Positions 17,183 to 26,378 of a stretch of DNA of 64,000 nt are shown piece after piece. The notes below the pieces were generated by a model. The model was not told the DNA's origin and ran no database searches. It saw only the letters and a list, made by a program, of their open reading frames with translations. Each line of letters opens with the position of its first letter. Position 1 is the stretch's first letter. The translations under genes and the position numbers were made by a program. The stretch spans positions 682,001-746,000 of the forward strand of contig NZ_JAHLME010000001.1 in the NCBI RefSeq assembly GCF_018919395.1, in the 5' to 3' direction. This stretch comes from Geomonas azotofigens (lineage in GTDB: Bacteria > Desulfobacterota > Desulfuromonadia > Geobacterales > Geobacteraceae).

Positions 17183-20089
17183 TCAGACCAGGTCGTTGTC
17201 CACCCGCCGAAGGAACGTCACCGCGGGCTTGGTGTTCAGCTCGTGCAGCAGGTGGTAGCGGCGAGGGTCGCCGCGAGTGATCCTGGTGACCTGGGCGCCG
17301 GGGTCGAGCAGGTCGCCGAAGGTGAAGACCCCGGCCGGGCAGGTCTGGGCGCAGGCGGGGACCACCTCGCCGTCCGCGAGCTTGCGCCCCTCCCGCGCGG
17401 CACGGTACTCGGCCTGCCGGATGCGCTGCACGCAGAAGGTGCACTTCTCCATGACCCCGCGCTGGCGCACCGTCACCTCGGGGTTCAACTGCAAATCCAG
17501 GGGCTTTCTCCACTCCAGGTTGACCCAGTTGAAGCGGCGCACCTTGTAGGGGCAGTTGTTGGAGCAGTAGCGGGTGCCGATGCAGCGGTTGTAGATCTGG
17601 GCGTTCAGCCCCTCCTCGTTGTGCACGGCGGCGAACACGGGGCAGACCGGCTCGCACGGGGCTGCATCACAGTGCTGACAGTGCAGCGGCAGCCAGGCGT
17701 AGCGCCAGGGGCTCCCGGGGACCCGGTACGGGGGGACGCGCAGCCACGCCATCTCCCGGCCGTCCGCGACCAGCTCCGGGCCGATCACGGGGACGTTGTT
17801 TTCCGCGTAGCACGCGACGGCGCAGGCGCCGCAGCCGATGCAGCGCTGCAGGTCGATCACCATGGCCCAGCGGTGCTTGGCGTGTTCGTGCTTCGGGTAG
17901 AGGTCCCGGTCCGCGTGGTACCCCTCGGGGAGCGGGAGGTCGAATTCTGCCCTGGGCGGGTTGGCGGCGCGCAGCACCGACAGCGGTACCGACTGGAGCA
18001 GGTCGCGGTGCAACTGCTCCCGGCGCAGCGCGGTCCGTATCGGACGGGGGGCGTCGCCGGCGACCCGGCTGACCCGGCAGGGGGTGAAAAAACCGGACCG
18101 TTGCACGGCGTCGAGCAGGAGGAAGGCGTTCGACCCCACCCCCCTCGCGTTCTTGCCCAGGGCGCTGTGCCCCTGGCCGAGGCCGATGGCGGCGCTGAGC
18201 TCGTGGATCTCCGTGGTGAGGCGGGCCGGCGCCCGCAGCGAGCCGGCGACGGTGGTGAGCTGCACCAGGTCCCCCTCCTCGATGCCCAGCGCCGCTGCTT
18301 TCTTGGGATGCAGATCGATCCAGTTCCCCCAGACGATGAAGGTGATCGGGTCGGGCGCTTCCTGTAGCCACCCCCGGTTGGACAGGCGTCCGTCGTAGAG
18401 CATGATCGAGGCCCAGGGCCACAGTTCCACATCCTCGACCCGCGCCGTTGCCGGTGGCCGCTGCGCCTGGAAAGAGAGCCCTGCCAGGCGCGGGGCGGGC
18501 GCCGCGCCCACAGCTGGCAGCGTTGTAGGCCATGTCCCTCCCGTTCTGAGCGCGGCCTGCCAACCACGCTCCGCATCGTCACCTCCGCCCCCGAAACCGC
18601 GCCGTTCCTTGAGCCACTGCAGCAGGTCCGTTGGCCTCGTGCCGCGCGGGGTCCGAAGCGGCCTCCCCGCCTGCCGGGCCAGCGCGATCAGGATGTCGCC
18701 GGCGTTGCGGGAATCGTAGAGGCGCCCCATCACCGGCTGCATCAGGCCATCCACCCCAGGTTCAGGCTGGTATTCGCCCCACGATTCAAGCGGCGTGTCG
18801 GTCGGGAGCACCCAACGCGCCAGTTCCGCCGTCTCGTTCAGCTGGGTCCCCAGGTACACCACCATCCCGGCCCGCGCCAGCCGCTCCACGGCTCCCGTCC
18901 GGGAGTAGGCGGGGTTGGCGTCGAGGACGAAGAGGACGTCCTGCGGGGCCAGGGAGGACAAGAACAGCTCCAGTTCTGCCTCCCGGGCGCTGTTACTGAG
19001 GGCGTGGGGGCGGGAGAAATCCACCGTGGTGCCGATCGCCCCCACGGCGTAGTTGAGCAGGGCGGCGCAGAGGGCGGTGTCGGTGGCGGCCGGGCCGCTG
19101 CCGTACTGCGGTCCCGCCAGAGCGACGGGGCGGCGTGCCGAGCTGAAGCCGCGGGCGACCGTGACTAGGAGCTCTTGGTCCAGCGCGGGAAGGGGGGCGG
19201 ACTTGAGCAGGGCCTCCAGTGCCGGCCGGACCGGGCCCGGATCGTTCCTGTTCCAGCCCCGGTCCATGATCACCCTGAGCAGGGTCGCCGCCACCACCGG
19301 GAGCTGCCGGGGGGATACCTGGACGAAATGGTCGGCGTTGCTGGCGGTCATGGAGAGGCGCGGCCCCAGGTAGGCCATCCGGGCCGGCGAGCTCCCTTCC
19401 CGGTAGGCGCGGCCGTCGGAGAACTGCCGGGCCTGGCGCACCGGCGAACCCCACGTTTCCAGGAAATCCGCGGCAAAGCTCACGATGAAATCGCTCCCTT
19501 CCAAGTCGTAGCGGGGGATGACGGGGAGACCGAAGAGCTGCTGGTGGGCGGCGCGGAGGGCTTCGTAGTTGAAGGGTTCGTAGTAAAGGAGACGGTCCGA
19601 GCCGAAGGCCGCGGCAAAGGAGCGCAGCACCTCGGCCTGGGCTCCGGTCTGCAGGGTGGAGAGCAGCGCCACCCGCCCTCCTGAGGCGAGCCGGGTGGAG
19701 ATGGAGTCGAGGGCCTCCTGCCAGCTTTTCGGCCGCAGCTTCCTGCCGCTGCGGTAGAGCGGCGTGGTGACCCGGTCCGGGTCGTAGAGCCCCTGCAGCG
19801 AGGACTGTCCGCGCGGGCAGAGCGTACCCCGGTTGACCGGGTGCGCGGGGTTCCCCTCCGCCTTGGTGGCGCGGCCGTCGCGGTTGGCCACGTGCATGCC
19901 GCAGCCGGCGGGGCATTCCCGGCAGGTCGTGGCGTAATAGGTCCAGTCGCCAGGCATGATCTGCTCCGGCGGGATCACCTTGGGGATCAGCTTGTTGACC
20001 AGCTTGCGCGGCGGGTCAGTCGCCAGCGCGATGCTGCTCCCCCCGGTGATCCACAAGAAGGTGCGTCTGGACATCTCGGTCATCGGCAT
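17183..20089 (-). CDS. actB: Alternative complex III iron-sulfur/molybdopterin-like subunit ActB
   Basis: 968 residues. A Tat signal (SRRTFLWITGGSS) opens the protein. An N-terminal cluster motif follows (CRECPAGCGMHVANRDG ... CPRG), then a molybdopterin-oxidoreductase-like fold to about residue 690. A ferredoxin-like C-terminal part (ActB2) has several cysteine sets: CIGCGACAVAC, CQHCDAAPCEPVCPV, CIGTRYCSNNCPYKVR and CTFCVQRI. This B1-B2 fusion is standard for ActB, which normally binds Fe-S clusters but no molybdenum. The first gene of the minus-strand respiratory operon, it is preceded by a plausible promoter at 20146-20173. An alternative start at 20083 is in frame. Confidence 0.92.
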   Translation of the reverse strand: MPMTEMSRRTFLWITGGSSIALATDPPRKLVNKLIPKVIPPEQIMPGDWTYYATTCRECPAGCGMHVANRDGRATKAEGNPAHPVNRGTLCPRGQSSLQGLYDPDRVTTPLYRSGRKLRPKSWQEALDSISTRLASGGRVALLSTLQTGAQAEVLRSFAAAFGSDRLLYYEPFNYEALRAAHQQLFGLPVIPRYDLEGSDFIVSFAADFLETWGSPVRQARQFSDGRAYREGSSPARMAYLGPRLSMTASNADHFVQVSPRQLPVVAATLLRVIMDRGWNRNDPGPVRPALEALLKSAPLPALDQELLVTVARGFSSARRPVALAGPQYGSGPAATDTALCAALLNYAVGAIGTTVDFSRPHALSNSAREAELELFLSSLAPQDVLFVLDANPAYSRTGAVERLARAGMVVYLGTQLNETAELARWVLPTDTPLESWGEYQPEPGVDGLMQPVMGRLYDSRNAGDILIALARQAGRPLRTPRGTRPTDLLQWLKERRGFGGGGDDAERGWQAALRTGGTWPTTLPAVGAAPAPRLAGLSFQAQRPPATARVEDVELWPWASIMLYDGRLSNRGWLQEAPDPITFIVWGNWIDLHPKKAAALGIEEGDLVQLTTVAGSLRAPARLTTEIHELSAAIGLGQGHSALGKNARGVGSNAFLLLDAVQRSGFFTPCRVSRVAGDAPRPIRTALRREQLHRDLLQSVPLSVLRAANPPRAEFDLPLPEGYHADRDLYPKHEHAKHRWAMVIDLQRCIGCGACAVACYAENNVPVIGPELVADGREMAWLRVPPYRVPGSPWRYAWLPLHCQHCDAAPCEPVCPVFAAVHNEEGLNAQIYNRCIGTRYCSNNCPYKVRRFNWVNLEWRKPLDLQLNPEVTVRQRGVMEKCTFCVQRIRQAEYRAAREGRKLADGEVVPACAQTCPAGVFTFGDLLDPGAQVTRITRGDPRRYHLLHELNTKPAVTFLRRVDNDLV

Positions 20090-20145
20090 GCCCCCGGATG
20101 TTTCTCATCGCATCAATGAAAGGTAAGATGAAAAAAGATTAACCT

Positions 20146-20173
20146 TTTGTATCAAGGTCGCCCGCCTTGTCAA
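20146..20173 (-). promoter_or_regulatory. Putative sigma70 promoter of the actB operon
   Basis: Read on the minus strand: TTGACA (20173-20168), 16-base spacer, TACAAA (20151-20146). It lies 57 bases before the actB ATG, in a 186-base divergent intergenic region. Prediction by consensus only. Confidence 0.5.
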
Positions 20174-20202
20174 GGGCGCCCCCCAAAACGCGGCGTCCGC
20201 TG

Positions 20203-20230
20203 TTGACAACGAAAGTCCGGTTCCTAGACT
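20203..20230 (+). promoter_or_regulatory. Putative sigma70 promoter of the TPP-enzyme gene
   Basis: TTGACA (20203-20208), 16-base spacer, TAGACT (20225-20230), 45 bases before the ATG at 20276. It lies back to back with the actB promoter, so a regulator bound between them could affect both. Confidence 0.55.
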
Positions 20231-20275
20231 GTTAGGGTAATTAAAACAATTAAATCTAATGAGCAGGGAGGTCTC

Positions 20276-22066
20276 ATGACAAATGCCAGCGATTACCTGG
20301 TGCAACGTCTTTACGAATGGGGGGTGCGCAAGGTCTACGGCTACCCCGGCGACGGCATCAACGGCGTGATGGGCGCCTTGAACCGGGACAAGGAAAAGGT
20401 CACGTTCATCCAGACCCGCCACGAAGAGGAGGCGGCCTTCATGGCCTGCGCGCACGCCAAGTTCACCGGCGAGGTCGGGGTCTGCATCGCGACCTCCGGG
20501 CCCGGCGCAATCCACCTGTTGAACGGGCTCTACGACGCGAAGCTTGACCACCAGCCCGTGGTCGCCATCGTCGGGCAACAGGCAACGACCGCGCTTGGCG
20601 CCGACTATCAGCAGGAGGTCGATCTCCTGTCGCTGTTCAAGGACGTGGCCCACCATTACGTGCACATGGCGAGCAGCGCCGAGCAGGTCAGGCAGCTGGT
20701 CGACCGCGCCATCCGCATCGCCCTGGCCGAGCGCACCGTCACCTGCGTCATCTTCCCGACCGACGTGCAGGAGATGGATGCCGTTCCCTCGCCGGTGCGC
20801 AAGCACGGCTCCACATTTACCGGGCTTGGCTTCACCCAGCCGGAAATCATGCCGGCCCGGGACGATTTGAAACGTGCCGCCGACGTCCTGAACGCCGGCA
20901 AGAAGGTGGCCATGCTGATCGGCGCCGGTGCGCTCGGGGCGGGTGAGGAGGTCGCCATCGCGGCAGAGAAGCTGGGGGCGGGGGTGGCGAAGGCGCTGCT
21001 CGGTAAGGCGGCCCTCCCCGACACCCTCCCCTATGTCACCGGCTCCATAGGCCTTTTGGGCACCAAGCCGAGTTGGGAGATGATGAAGGAGTGCGACACG
21101 CTGCTCATGATCGGCAGCGGCTTCCCCTACGCCGAGTTCCTCCCCAAGGAGGGGCAGGCGCGCGGGGTGCAGATCGACATCAGCGCCCGGATGCTGGGCT
21201 TGCGCTACCCCATGGAGGTGAACCTGCAGGGGGACGCCCGGCTCACCCTGCGCGCCCTGATTCCGCTGCTCGAGCAGAAGCAGGACCGCGGCTGGCGCGA
21301 CGGCATTGAGCAGGGGGTCAAAGAGTGGTGGGAGGTCCTGGAGGCGCGCGCCAAGATCTCGGCGGACCCCATCAACCCGCAGCGCCTGTTCTGGGAACTC
21401 TCGGACCAACTGCCCGACAACTGCATCCTGACCTGCGATTCCGGGTCGTCCGCCAACTGGTACGCGCGGGATCTCAAGGTGAGGCAGGGGATGATGGCAT
21501 CGCTCTCGGGGGGGCTGGCCACCATGTGCCCCGGGGTCCCCTACGCCGTCGCCGCCAAGATGAACTTCCCGGACCGGCCCGTTATCGCCATGGTGGGTGA
21601 CGGCGCCATGCAGATGCAGGGGATCAACGGCCTGGTGAACATCGCCAAGTACTGGCAGGAATGGAGCAACCCGCAACTGGTGGTGCTGGTATTGAACAAC
21701 GGCGACCTGAACCAGGTGACCTGGGAGCAGCGCGTCATGAACGGCGACGCCAAGTTCAGTGCCTCGCAGGATATTCCGCAGTTCCCGTACGCCGGGTACG
21801 CGGAGATGCTCGGCCTGGAAGGGATCAGGCTCGACGACCCCGAGCAGATCCGCTCCGCGTGGAGGACCGCCCTTTCCGCGAAGAGGCCGGTGGTGATCGA
21901 CGCCCACTGCGATCCGGACGTGCCGCCGCTGCCGCCTCATATTACCTTTGAACAGGCCAAGGGGTTCCTCTCCTCCATCTTCAAGGGAGACCCCAACCTG
22001 GGAGGGATCGTGACCCAGTCGGCCAAGCAGATGATGTCGACGCTGTTGACCAGGAGCGAGAAGTAG
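20276..22066 (+). CDS. Thiamine-pyrophosphate enzyme, pyruvate oxidase/dehydrogenase-like
   Basis: 596 residues in the three-domain PoxB/acetolactate synthase architecture. The N-terminal Pyr domain carries the activating Glu (RHEEEAAFMA), the middle domain is Rossmann-like (VAMLIGAGALGAGEEV), and the C-terminal PP domain has the TPP motif GDGAMQMQG ... LVLNNGDLNQVTWEQR. Related enzymes decarboxylate pyruvate and pass electrons to quinone (PoxB) or oxygen, or condense to acetolactate; sequence alone does not decide. No membrane-binding tail like that of E. coli PoxB is evident. GGGAGG lies just upstream of the ATG. Divergent pairing with a quinol-oxidising operon favours a quinone-linked oxidase, which is inference. 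Confidence 0.85.
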   Translation: MTNASDYLVQRLYEWGVRKVYGYPGDGINGVMGALNRDKEKVTFIQTRHEEEAAFMACAHAKFTGEVGVCIATSGPGAIHLLNGLYDAKLDHQPVVAIVGQQATTALGADYQQEVDLLSLFKDVAHHYVHMASSAEQVRQLVDRAIRIALAERTVTCVIFPTDVQEMDAVPSPVRKHGSTFTGLGFTQPEIMPARDDLKRAADVLNAGKKVAMLIGAGALGAGEEVAIAAEKLGAGVAKALLGKAALPDTLPYVTGSIGLLGTKPSWEMMKECDTLLMIGSGFPYAEFLPKEGQARGVQIDISARMLGLRYPMEVNLQGDARLTLRALIPLLEQKQDRGWRDGIEQGVKEWWEVLEARAKISADPINPQRLFWELSDQLPDNCILTCDSGSSANWYARDLKVRQGMMASLSGGLATMCPGVPYAVAAKMNFPDRPVIAMVGDGAMQMQGINGLVNIAKYWQEWSNPQLVVLVLNNGDLNQVTWEQRVMNGDAKFSASQDIPQFPYAGYAEMLGLEGIRLDDPEQIRSAWRTALSAKRPVVIDAHCDPDVPPLPPHITFEQAKGFLSSIFKGDPNLGGIVTQSAKQMMSTLLTRSEK

Positions 22067-22118
22067 GGACGGCGATGGACAGTTGACAATGACCAATCGA
22101 CCACGAGCGCTATCACGG

Positions 22119-22148
22119 GGGACCGGCCTGCAGCGGCGGTCCCTTTTT
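22119..22148 (+). terminator. Rho-independent terminator after the TPP-enzyme gene
   Basis: GGGACCG (22119-22125) pairs with CGGTCCC (22137-22143), followed by five T. Confidence 0.75.
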
Positions 22149-22269
22149 CATCTTTGCGCGCACAAACTTCAGCAGGGCCTCCATCCAATGAGGGGCGCGG
22201 CTTTTGACTCTCATTGAAAAGCTGGCAATCTGCGTTAGCCTCAACAGTGTGGTCACAAAGGAGGCGCGG

Positions 22270-23139
22270 ATGAAGATTTCGACTGAGCAGTTCCGGGTTA
22301 AGCCAAAGGACGAGGTGGACCTGAAGAAGCGGCCGACCTGTGTTCCACCGTTTTACGGGTCCAAAGATGAGTACCTGGACCTGCTGAACGAACAGATCGA
22401 ACGGCTCAGTAAGCTGCAAGGGCTCCTCTACGCCAACAACAGTTGGTCCATCCTGCTCATCTTTCAGGCCATGGACGCGGCGGGCAAGGACAGCATGATC
22501 AAGCACGTCCTCTCCGGGATCAACCCGCAGGGGTGCGAGGTCTACTCGTTCAAGCATCCCAGTGCGGAAGAATTGGACCACGACTTTCTCTGGCGCAGCA
22601 TCCGCCGCCTGCCGGAACGGGGGCGCATCGGCATCTTCAACCGCTCCTACTACGAGGAGGTGCTCATCGTCCGGGTGCACCCGGAAATACTGGCGGCGGA
22701 GAGCCTCCCGGACAAACTGGCCTGTCACAAGAACATCTGGCGGGACCGCATGCGCTCAATGAACGACCTCGAAGCCCACCTGACCCGAAACGGCACCTGC
22801 ATCCTCAAGTTCTTCCTGCACGTCTCCAAGGAGGAGCAGCGCAAACGCTTCCTGGAGCGGATCGACAACCCGGAAAAGAACTGGAAATTCAACCGGGACG
22901 ACATCGAGGAGCGCAAACTCTGGAAGCAGTACATGCACGCCTACGAGGAGTGCCTGGGCGCCACCAGCAGCAAGGATGCCCCGTGGTACGTGGTGCCTGC
23001 GGATGACAAGAAGAACGCGAGGCTGATCGTGGCCCAGGTTGTCGTGAACCTGCTGGAAGAGCTGAAGATGAGCTACCCGGAAACCTCGGAGGAGAAGCGC
23101 CGGGAACTCCTTGCCATCAGGGACGAGTTGGTCAAATAG
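22270..23139 (+). CDS. ppk2: Polyphosphate kinase 2 family protein
   Basis: 289 residues. Walker A-like MDAAGKDS near 75 and lid/Walker B segments [19 protein letters not shown] and [18 protein letters not shown] are diagnostic for PPK2. The family uses polyphosphate to phosphorylate ADP/GDP or AMP. The single-domain length of about 290 residues fits class I or III, and class cannot be decided by eye. The ATG at 22270 follows AAGGAGG; an upstream in-frame ATG at 22204 has no such site. It is monocistronic, between its own upstream region and a minus-strand terminator. It probably regenerates nucleotides from polyphosphate during energy stress. Confidence 0.9.
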   Translation: MKISTEQFRVKPKDEVDLKKRPTCVPPFYGSKDEYLDLLNEQIERLSKLQGLLYANNSWSILLIFQAMDAAGKDSMIKHVLSGINPQGCEVYSFKHPSAEELDHDFLWRSIRRLPERGRIGIFNRSYYEEVLIVRVHPEILAAESLPDKLACHKNIWRDRMRSMNDLEAHLTRNGTCILKFFLHVSKEEQRKRFLERIDNPEKNWKFNRDDIEERKLWKQYMHAYEECLGATSSKDAPWYVVPADDKKNARLIVAQVVVNLLEELKMSYPETSEEKRRELLAIRDELVK

Positions 23140-23151
23140 GAAGAGTGCGGA

Positions 23152-23178
23152 CAAACAAAAAGGCGGCTTGCGCCGCCT
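23152..23178 (-). terminator. Rho-independent terminator of the DUF1328 gene
   Basis: Minus-strand hairpin AGGCGGC / GCCGCCT (23161-23178, four-base loop) followed by TTTTTGTTTGT. It lies between the two converging genes. Confidence 0.8.
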
Positions 23179-23202
23179 CGATTGAAGGTCTTGCCAGATG
23201 CG

Positions 23203-23379
23203 TCAGCGTGTAATGCTCCGTCCTGCCAGAAGGCCTGCCACGAGCATAACAACTGCGACCACCAGGAACAAATAGAAGAGCAGTTTGGCGATACCGGCTG
23301 CCGCTGTTGCAATACCGCCGAAGCCGAACACCGCGGCTATTACGGCAATAATGAAGAAAATGATGGCCCAACGTAACAT
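23203..23379 (-). CDS. DUF1328 (YtjA/UPF0391-type) membrane peptide
   Basis: 58-residue hydrophobic protein: [20 protein letters not shown], then [18 protein letters not shown] and a second helix ending in LLAGRSITR. The opening [12 protein letters not shown] and the GFGG(I)A..AAGIAK centre are diagnostic for DUF1328. GGAGGT lies eight bases before the ATG, and a terminator follows directly. The family's function is unknown; homologues are often stress- or stationary-phase-induced. A longer antisense-frame reading of the same bases gives Cys/Arg-rich non-protein-like sequence and was rejected. Confidence 0.85.
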   Translation of the reverse strand: MLRWAIIFFIIAVIAAVFGFGGIATAAAGIAKLLFYLFLVVAVVMLVAGLLAGRSITR

Positions 23380-23500
23380 GATCGTTCACCTCCCCGTACA
23401 CTCATTAACTTCCCTAAACAAAGTGTATCATGGGAGACCTGCAGATTTACATCTTGTATTTTTTTTTAATTTCTTAGCTCCGCTCCCCCACACTCCTCAT

Positions 23501-26233
23501 CTACCGCTCCAGGTTCTCGATGCATTGCTCCAGGTCAATCCCCGGCCCCAGGACCCCCGCGAACAGGTCGCCCAGGTGTTCCAACCGTCCTGGCATGGTG
23601 GCGATGGTGAACTGGCTGGGATCAAGGCCCAGCTTCACCTCCTCCCATTTGAGCGGGGCGGACACGGTTGCGCCCGGCCTGGGACGGATGCTGTAGGGGG
23701 CGGCAAGGGTCTGGCCAGGCTTGTTCTGCAGGAAGTCGAGGTAGACCTTTTTCTGGCGCAGCTTTGGGCTGCGCAGGATGCTGGTGAACTCGGGGACCTT
23801 GTGGTGCACCAGGGTGGCGATGACCCGGGCGAACTCGCCCGCAGCGTCGTAGTCGTACTTGGCGCCCAGCGGGACGTAGATGTGAATGCCGGTTGCACCG
23901 GAGGTCTTGGGAAAGCTCGCCGCGCCGGCACGGTCCAGCACCTCCCGCACCGCCAAGGCCGTCTCGATCACCTTGGCGAAGGGGATATCCTCCGGGTCGA
24001 GGTCGATCACGAAGTAGTCCGGGGAGTCGAGGTTTTGCAGGCGTGACAGCCAGGGGTTGATTTCGATGCAGCCGAGGTTGGCCATATAGACCAGGGTCGC
24101 CTCGTCCTGGCAGACGAAGAACTTGATGTTCTTGTCCACGTGCTTGGAGTAGATCTCGCGGGTGGTGATCCAGGACGGCGGCAGTTCGCCCGCCTCCTTC
24201 TGGAAAAAGCCGGGCTCGCTGATCCCGTTAGGGGTGCGGTACAGGGACTCCGGGCGGTCCACCAGGTGGGGGAGCATGGCGTGGGCCATGGTCCGGTAGT
24301 AGTTGATGACGTCCCCCTTGGTGTACCCCTGCTCCGGCCAGAAGACCTTGTCCAGGTTGGAAAGCTCCAGCCGGTGGCCGTCCAGGATCAGCACTTCTTC
24401 CTGCCCTTTCTTGCCGCTCGTCCCTTTCTTGCGCTGACCGGTGCGCGGGCTGGGAGGGGACTCCGTTTCGGGCTCGGGGAGCGGAGGGGGAGCGGAGCCC
24501 ACGAGTTCGCGCACCACGGTTTTCGGGTCCTTGTCCTCCCTCAGCCCCAGGTAAATGGGCTGGCGCATCACGTTCTCGTCGGTCCACTCGGAAAACTCCA
24601 CCTCGCAGACCAGTTCCGGCCTCACCCAGGTGATCGGCATCTCGGACTTGACCGGCTGCTGGAAGGGGGAGTTATCCTGCACCAGCGGCTGCAGCAGGTC
24701 GTTCATCTCCTTGAGCCCCTTGTCGTCGAAGCCCCCGCCGGCGAAGCCGATGCAGACCAGGCGGTCGTCCTCGTAGACCCCGAGCACCAATGCGCCGAGA
24801 CCTTTGCGGCTTCGGCGCGGCTGGGTGAAGCCGCAGATGACCGCTTCCTGCTGGAACCGCACCTTGATTTTCAACCACTCCTTGCTTCTCTTGCCCGCCT
24901 GGTACAGGCCCGCGGCACGTTTGGCCAGGATCCCCTCCAGGTTGTTCTGGCGCGCAAGCTCGAAGAACTCCTTGCCGGACTCCATGACGTGGTCGCTGTA
25001 GCGGACTTCGGGGAGGTCGGGGAGCAGGGCACGCAGTCGCTCCTTGCGGGCCAAAAGCGGCTGGTTGCGCAGGTCCTCACCGTTGAGGTAGAGGAGGTCG
25101 AAGACGAAGTAGACGATGTTGCCGCGGCCGGTGCGCTGGTAGTTTTGCAGTAGTTGAAAATAGGAGCGGCCGCTTTCGTCGACGACCACCACCTCGCCGT
25201 CGAAGACGGCCTCGACACCGAGGGAGGCCAGCGCGGCGACGACCGTGGGAAACTTCTTGTTGAAGGATAGGTTGTTGCGCGAGTAGAGCGCGACGTGCTG
25301 CCCGGAAACTTCGGCGATGGCGCGGTAGCCGTCAAGCTTGATTTCAAAGAGCCAGTCGGGGTCGTCAAAGGGCTCGGCGGCGGAGGAGGCGAGCATGGGC
25401 GAAAGCTGGCGGCAGGCCCCGGCTGGAACGGTGGACCCGGTGGACCCGGTGGACCCGGTGGACCCGGTGGACCCGGTGGACGAAGTGGACCCGGTGGACC
25501 CGGTGGACTCGGTGGACTCGGTGGACCCGGGAGAGTTGGTGGAGATGGTGGAACTCATAGAAGCGGGGGGGGCGGGGATGGCTTGCTCCTCCCCCTGGAG
25601 GGGGGAGGGCGGGTGGGGGGAAGCCTGGTGGGCCTGGACTGGTGGGCGCTGCGGCAGCCTGCCGGCCCGCACGTCCTCGATGGTGGCGTTGCTCACCACT
25701 GAACGCTCCTGGAGGGTCACATCCTCGCTGCCGGCAAACCGGTCCTTTTTCTTGATCAGCAGCCACGAGTTCCCCTTGTCGCCCTTGATGCGCACCAGGG
25801 CGAACTCTCCGTTGAGCTTCTCGCCATGCAGGACGAACTTCAGATCCCCCTTCTGCAACCCCTCGCGCAAAAGCTTGAGACTCTGCTCACGTTCCTCACT
25901 CCCGACAGCATGGAAGGTGCCGGCATCCCAAATGATCACCTCGCCGGCGCCATAGTTCCCCTTGGGGATGACTCCCTCGAAATCCCCGTACTCGTACGGG
26001 TGGTCCTCCACCATCATGGCCAGACGCTTCACCGCAGGGTCGAGCGACGGCCCCTTGGGGATCGCCCAACTCTTCAAAACCCCGTCGATCTCCAGGCGGA
26101 AATCGTAATGCAGGTGGGAGGCGGCGTGCTTGTGGACCACGAAACGCAGCGCCCGCTCCGAACGCCCGCCTTTCCCATGCGGCTCAGGCGTTTTGCTCAG
26201 ATCCCTCTTGCGCTGATACTCCTCCAGTCCCAT
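23501..26233 (-). CDS. ligD: ATP-dependent DNA ligase D (PE-ligase-polymerase)
   Basis: 910-residue multifunctional end-joining enzyme. The order is 3'-phosphoesterase (about 1-160; HYDFRLE and VEDHPYEYGDFEG), a low-complexity linker (about 190-280), adenylating ligase (catalytic Lys in FEIKLDGYR, FDGEVVVVD and an OB-fold region), and an AEP-type polymerase (about 610-905, metal site VIDLDPED). The start at 26233 (MGLEEYQRKR) follows AGGAGG. The linker is unusual: eleven 9-bp units encode repeated Gly-Ser-Thr, and a copy of the dispersed GC-rich repeat encodes PPSPLQGEEQ. With Ku (44461-45237) it forms the bacterial NHEJ system. A related organisation occurs in many soil bacteria. Confidence 0.95.
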   Translation of the reverse strand: MGLEEYQRKRDLSKTPEPHGKGGRSERALRFVVHKHAASHLHYDFRLEIDGVLKSWAIPKGPSLDPAVKRLAMMVEDHPYEYGDFEGVIPKGNYGAGEVIIWDAGTFHAVGSEEREQSLKLLREGLQKGDLKFVLHGEKLNGEFALVRIKGDKGNSWLLIKKKDRFAGSEDVTLQERSVVSNATIEDVRAGRLPQRPPVQAHQASPHPPSPLQGEEQAIPAPPASMSSTISTNSPGSTESTESTGSTGSTSSTGSTGSTGSTGSTGSTVPAGACRQLSPMLASSAAEPFDDPDWLFEIKLDGYRAIAEVSGQHVALYSRNNLSFNKKFPTVVAALASLGVEAVFDGEVVVVDESGRSYFQLLQNYQRTGRGNIVYFVFDLLYLNGEDLRNQPLLARKERLRALLPDLPEVRYSDHVMESGKEFFELARQNNLEGILAKRAAGLYQAGKRSKEWLKIKVRFQQEAVICGFTQPRRSRKGLGALVLGVYEDDRLVCIGFAGGGFDDKGLKEMNDLLQPLVQDNSPFQQPVKSEMPITWVRPELVCEVEFSEWTDENVMRQPIYLGLREDKDPKTVVRELVGSAPPPLPEPETESPPSPRTGQRKKGTSGKKGQEEVLILDGHRLELSNLDKVFWPEQGYTKGDVINYYRTMAHAMLPHLVDRPESLYRTPNGISEPGFFQKEAGELPPSWITTREIYSKHVDKNIKFFVCQDEATLVYMANLGCIEINPWLSRLQNLDSPDYFVIDLDPEDIPFAKVIETALAVREVLDRAGAASFPKTSGATGIHIYVPLGAKYDYDAAGEFARVIATLVHHKVPEFTSILRSPKLRQKKVYLDFLQNKPGQTLAAPYSIRPRPGATVSAPLKWEEVKLGLDPSQFTIATMPGRLEHLGDLFAGVLGPGIDLEQCIENLER
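25430..25528. repeat. 9-bp minisatellite inside ligD (11 units)
   Basis: Eleven tandem copies of GGTGGACCC, with variants GGTGGACGA, AGTGGACCC and GGTGGACTC. The unit is a multiple of three, so copy-number change would lengthen or shorten the Gly-Ser-Thr linker without breaking the frame. Confidence 0.95.
25585..25621. repeat. GC-rich palindromic repeat inside the ligD linker
   Basis: CTCCTCCCCCTGGAGGGGGG AGGGCGGGTGGGGGGAA. On the minus strand it is translated as Pro/Ser/Pro-Leu-Gln-Gly-Glu-Glu within the LigD linker. Confidence 0.9.
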
Positions 26234-26378
26234 GAGAACACCTCCTTTGGCTGCACATGAGTCTATCACAGCAGCAGGAACCGGGAGATTGACAAAAGAA
26301 GACCGGCGGCTAGATTATTAGGCGTTGCCAATTTTGGCCCATTAAAGCCCGGACAGGGCACCAGAAAGGAGAAGAAGC

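Noticed and set aside
23132..23401. 89-residue minus-strand frame
   Set aside because: It overlaps, in another frame, the DUF1328 gene, which has a ribosome site, a terminator and a recognisable protein.
25430..25528. Tandem repeat as a possible CRISPR array
   Set aside because: Units are 9 bp and contiguous with no spacers, and they lie inside ligD in frame.
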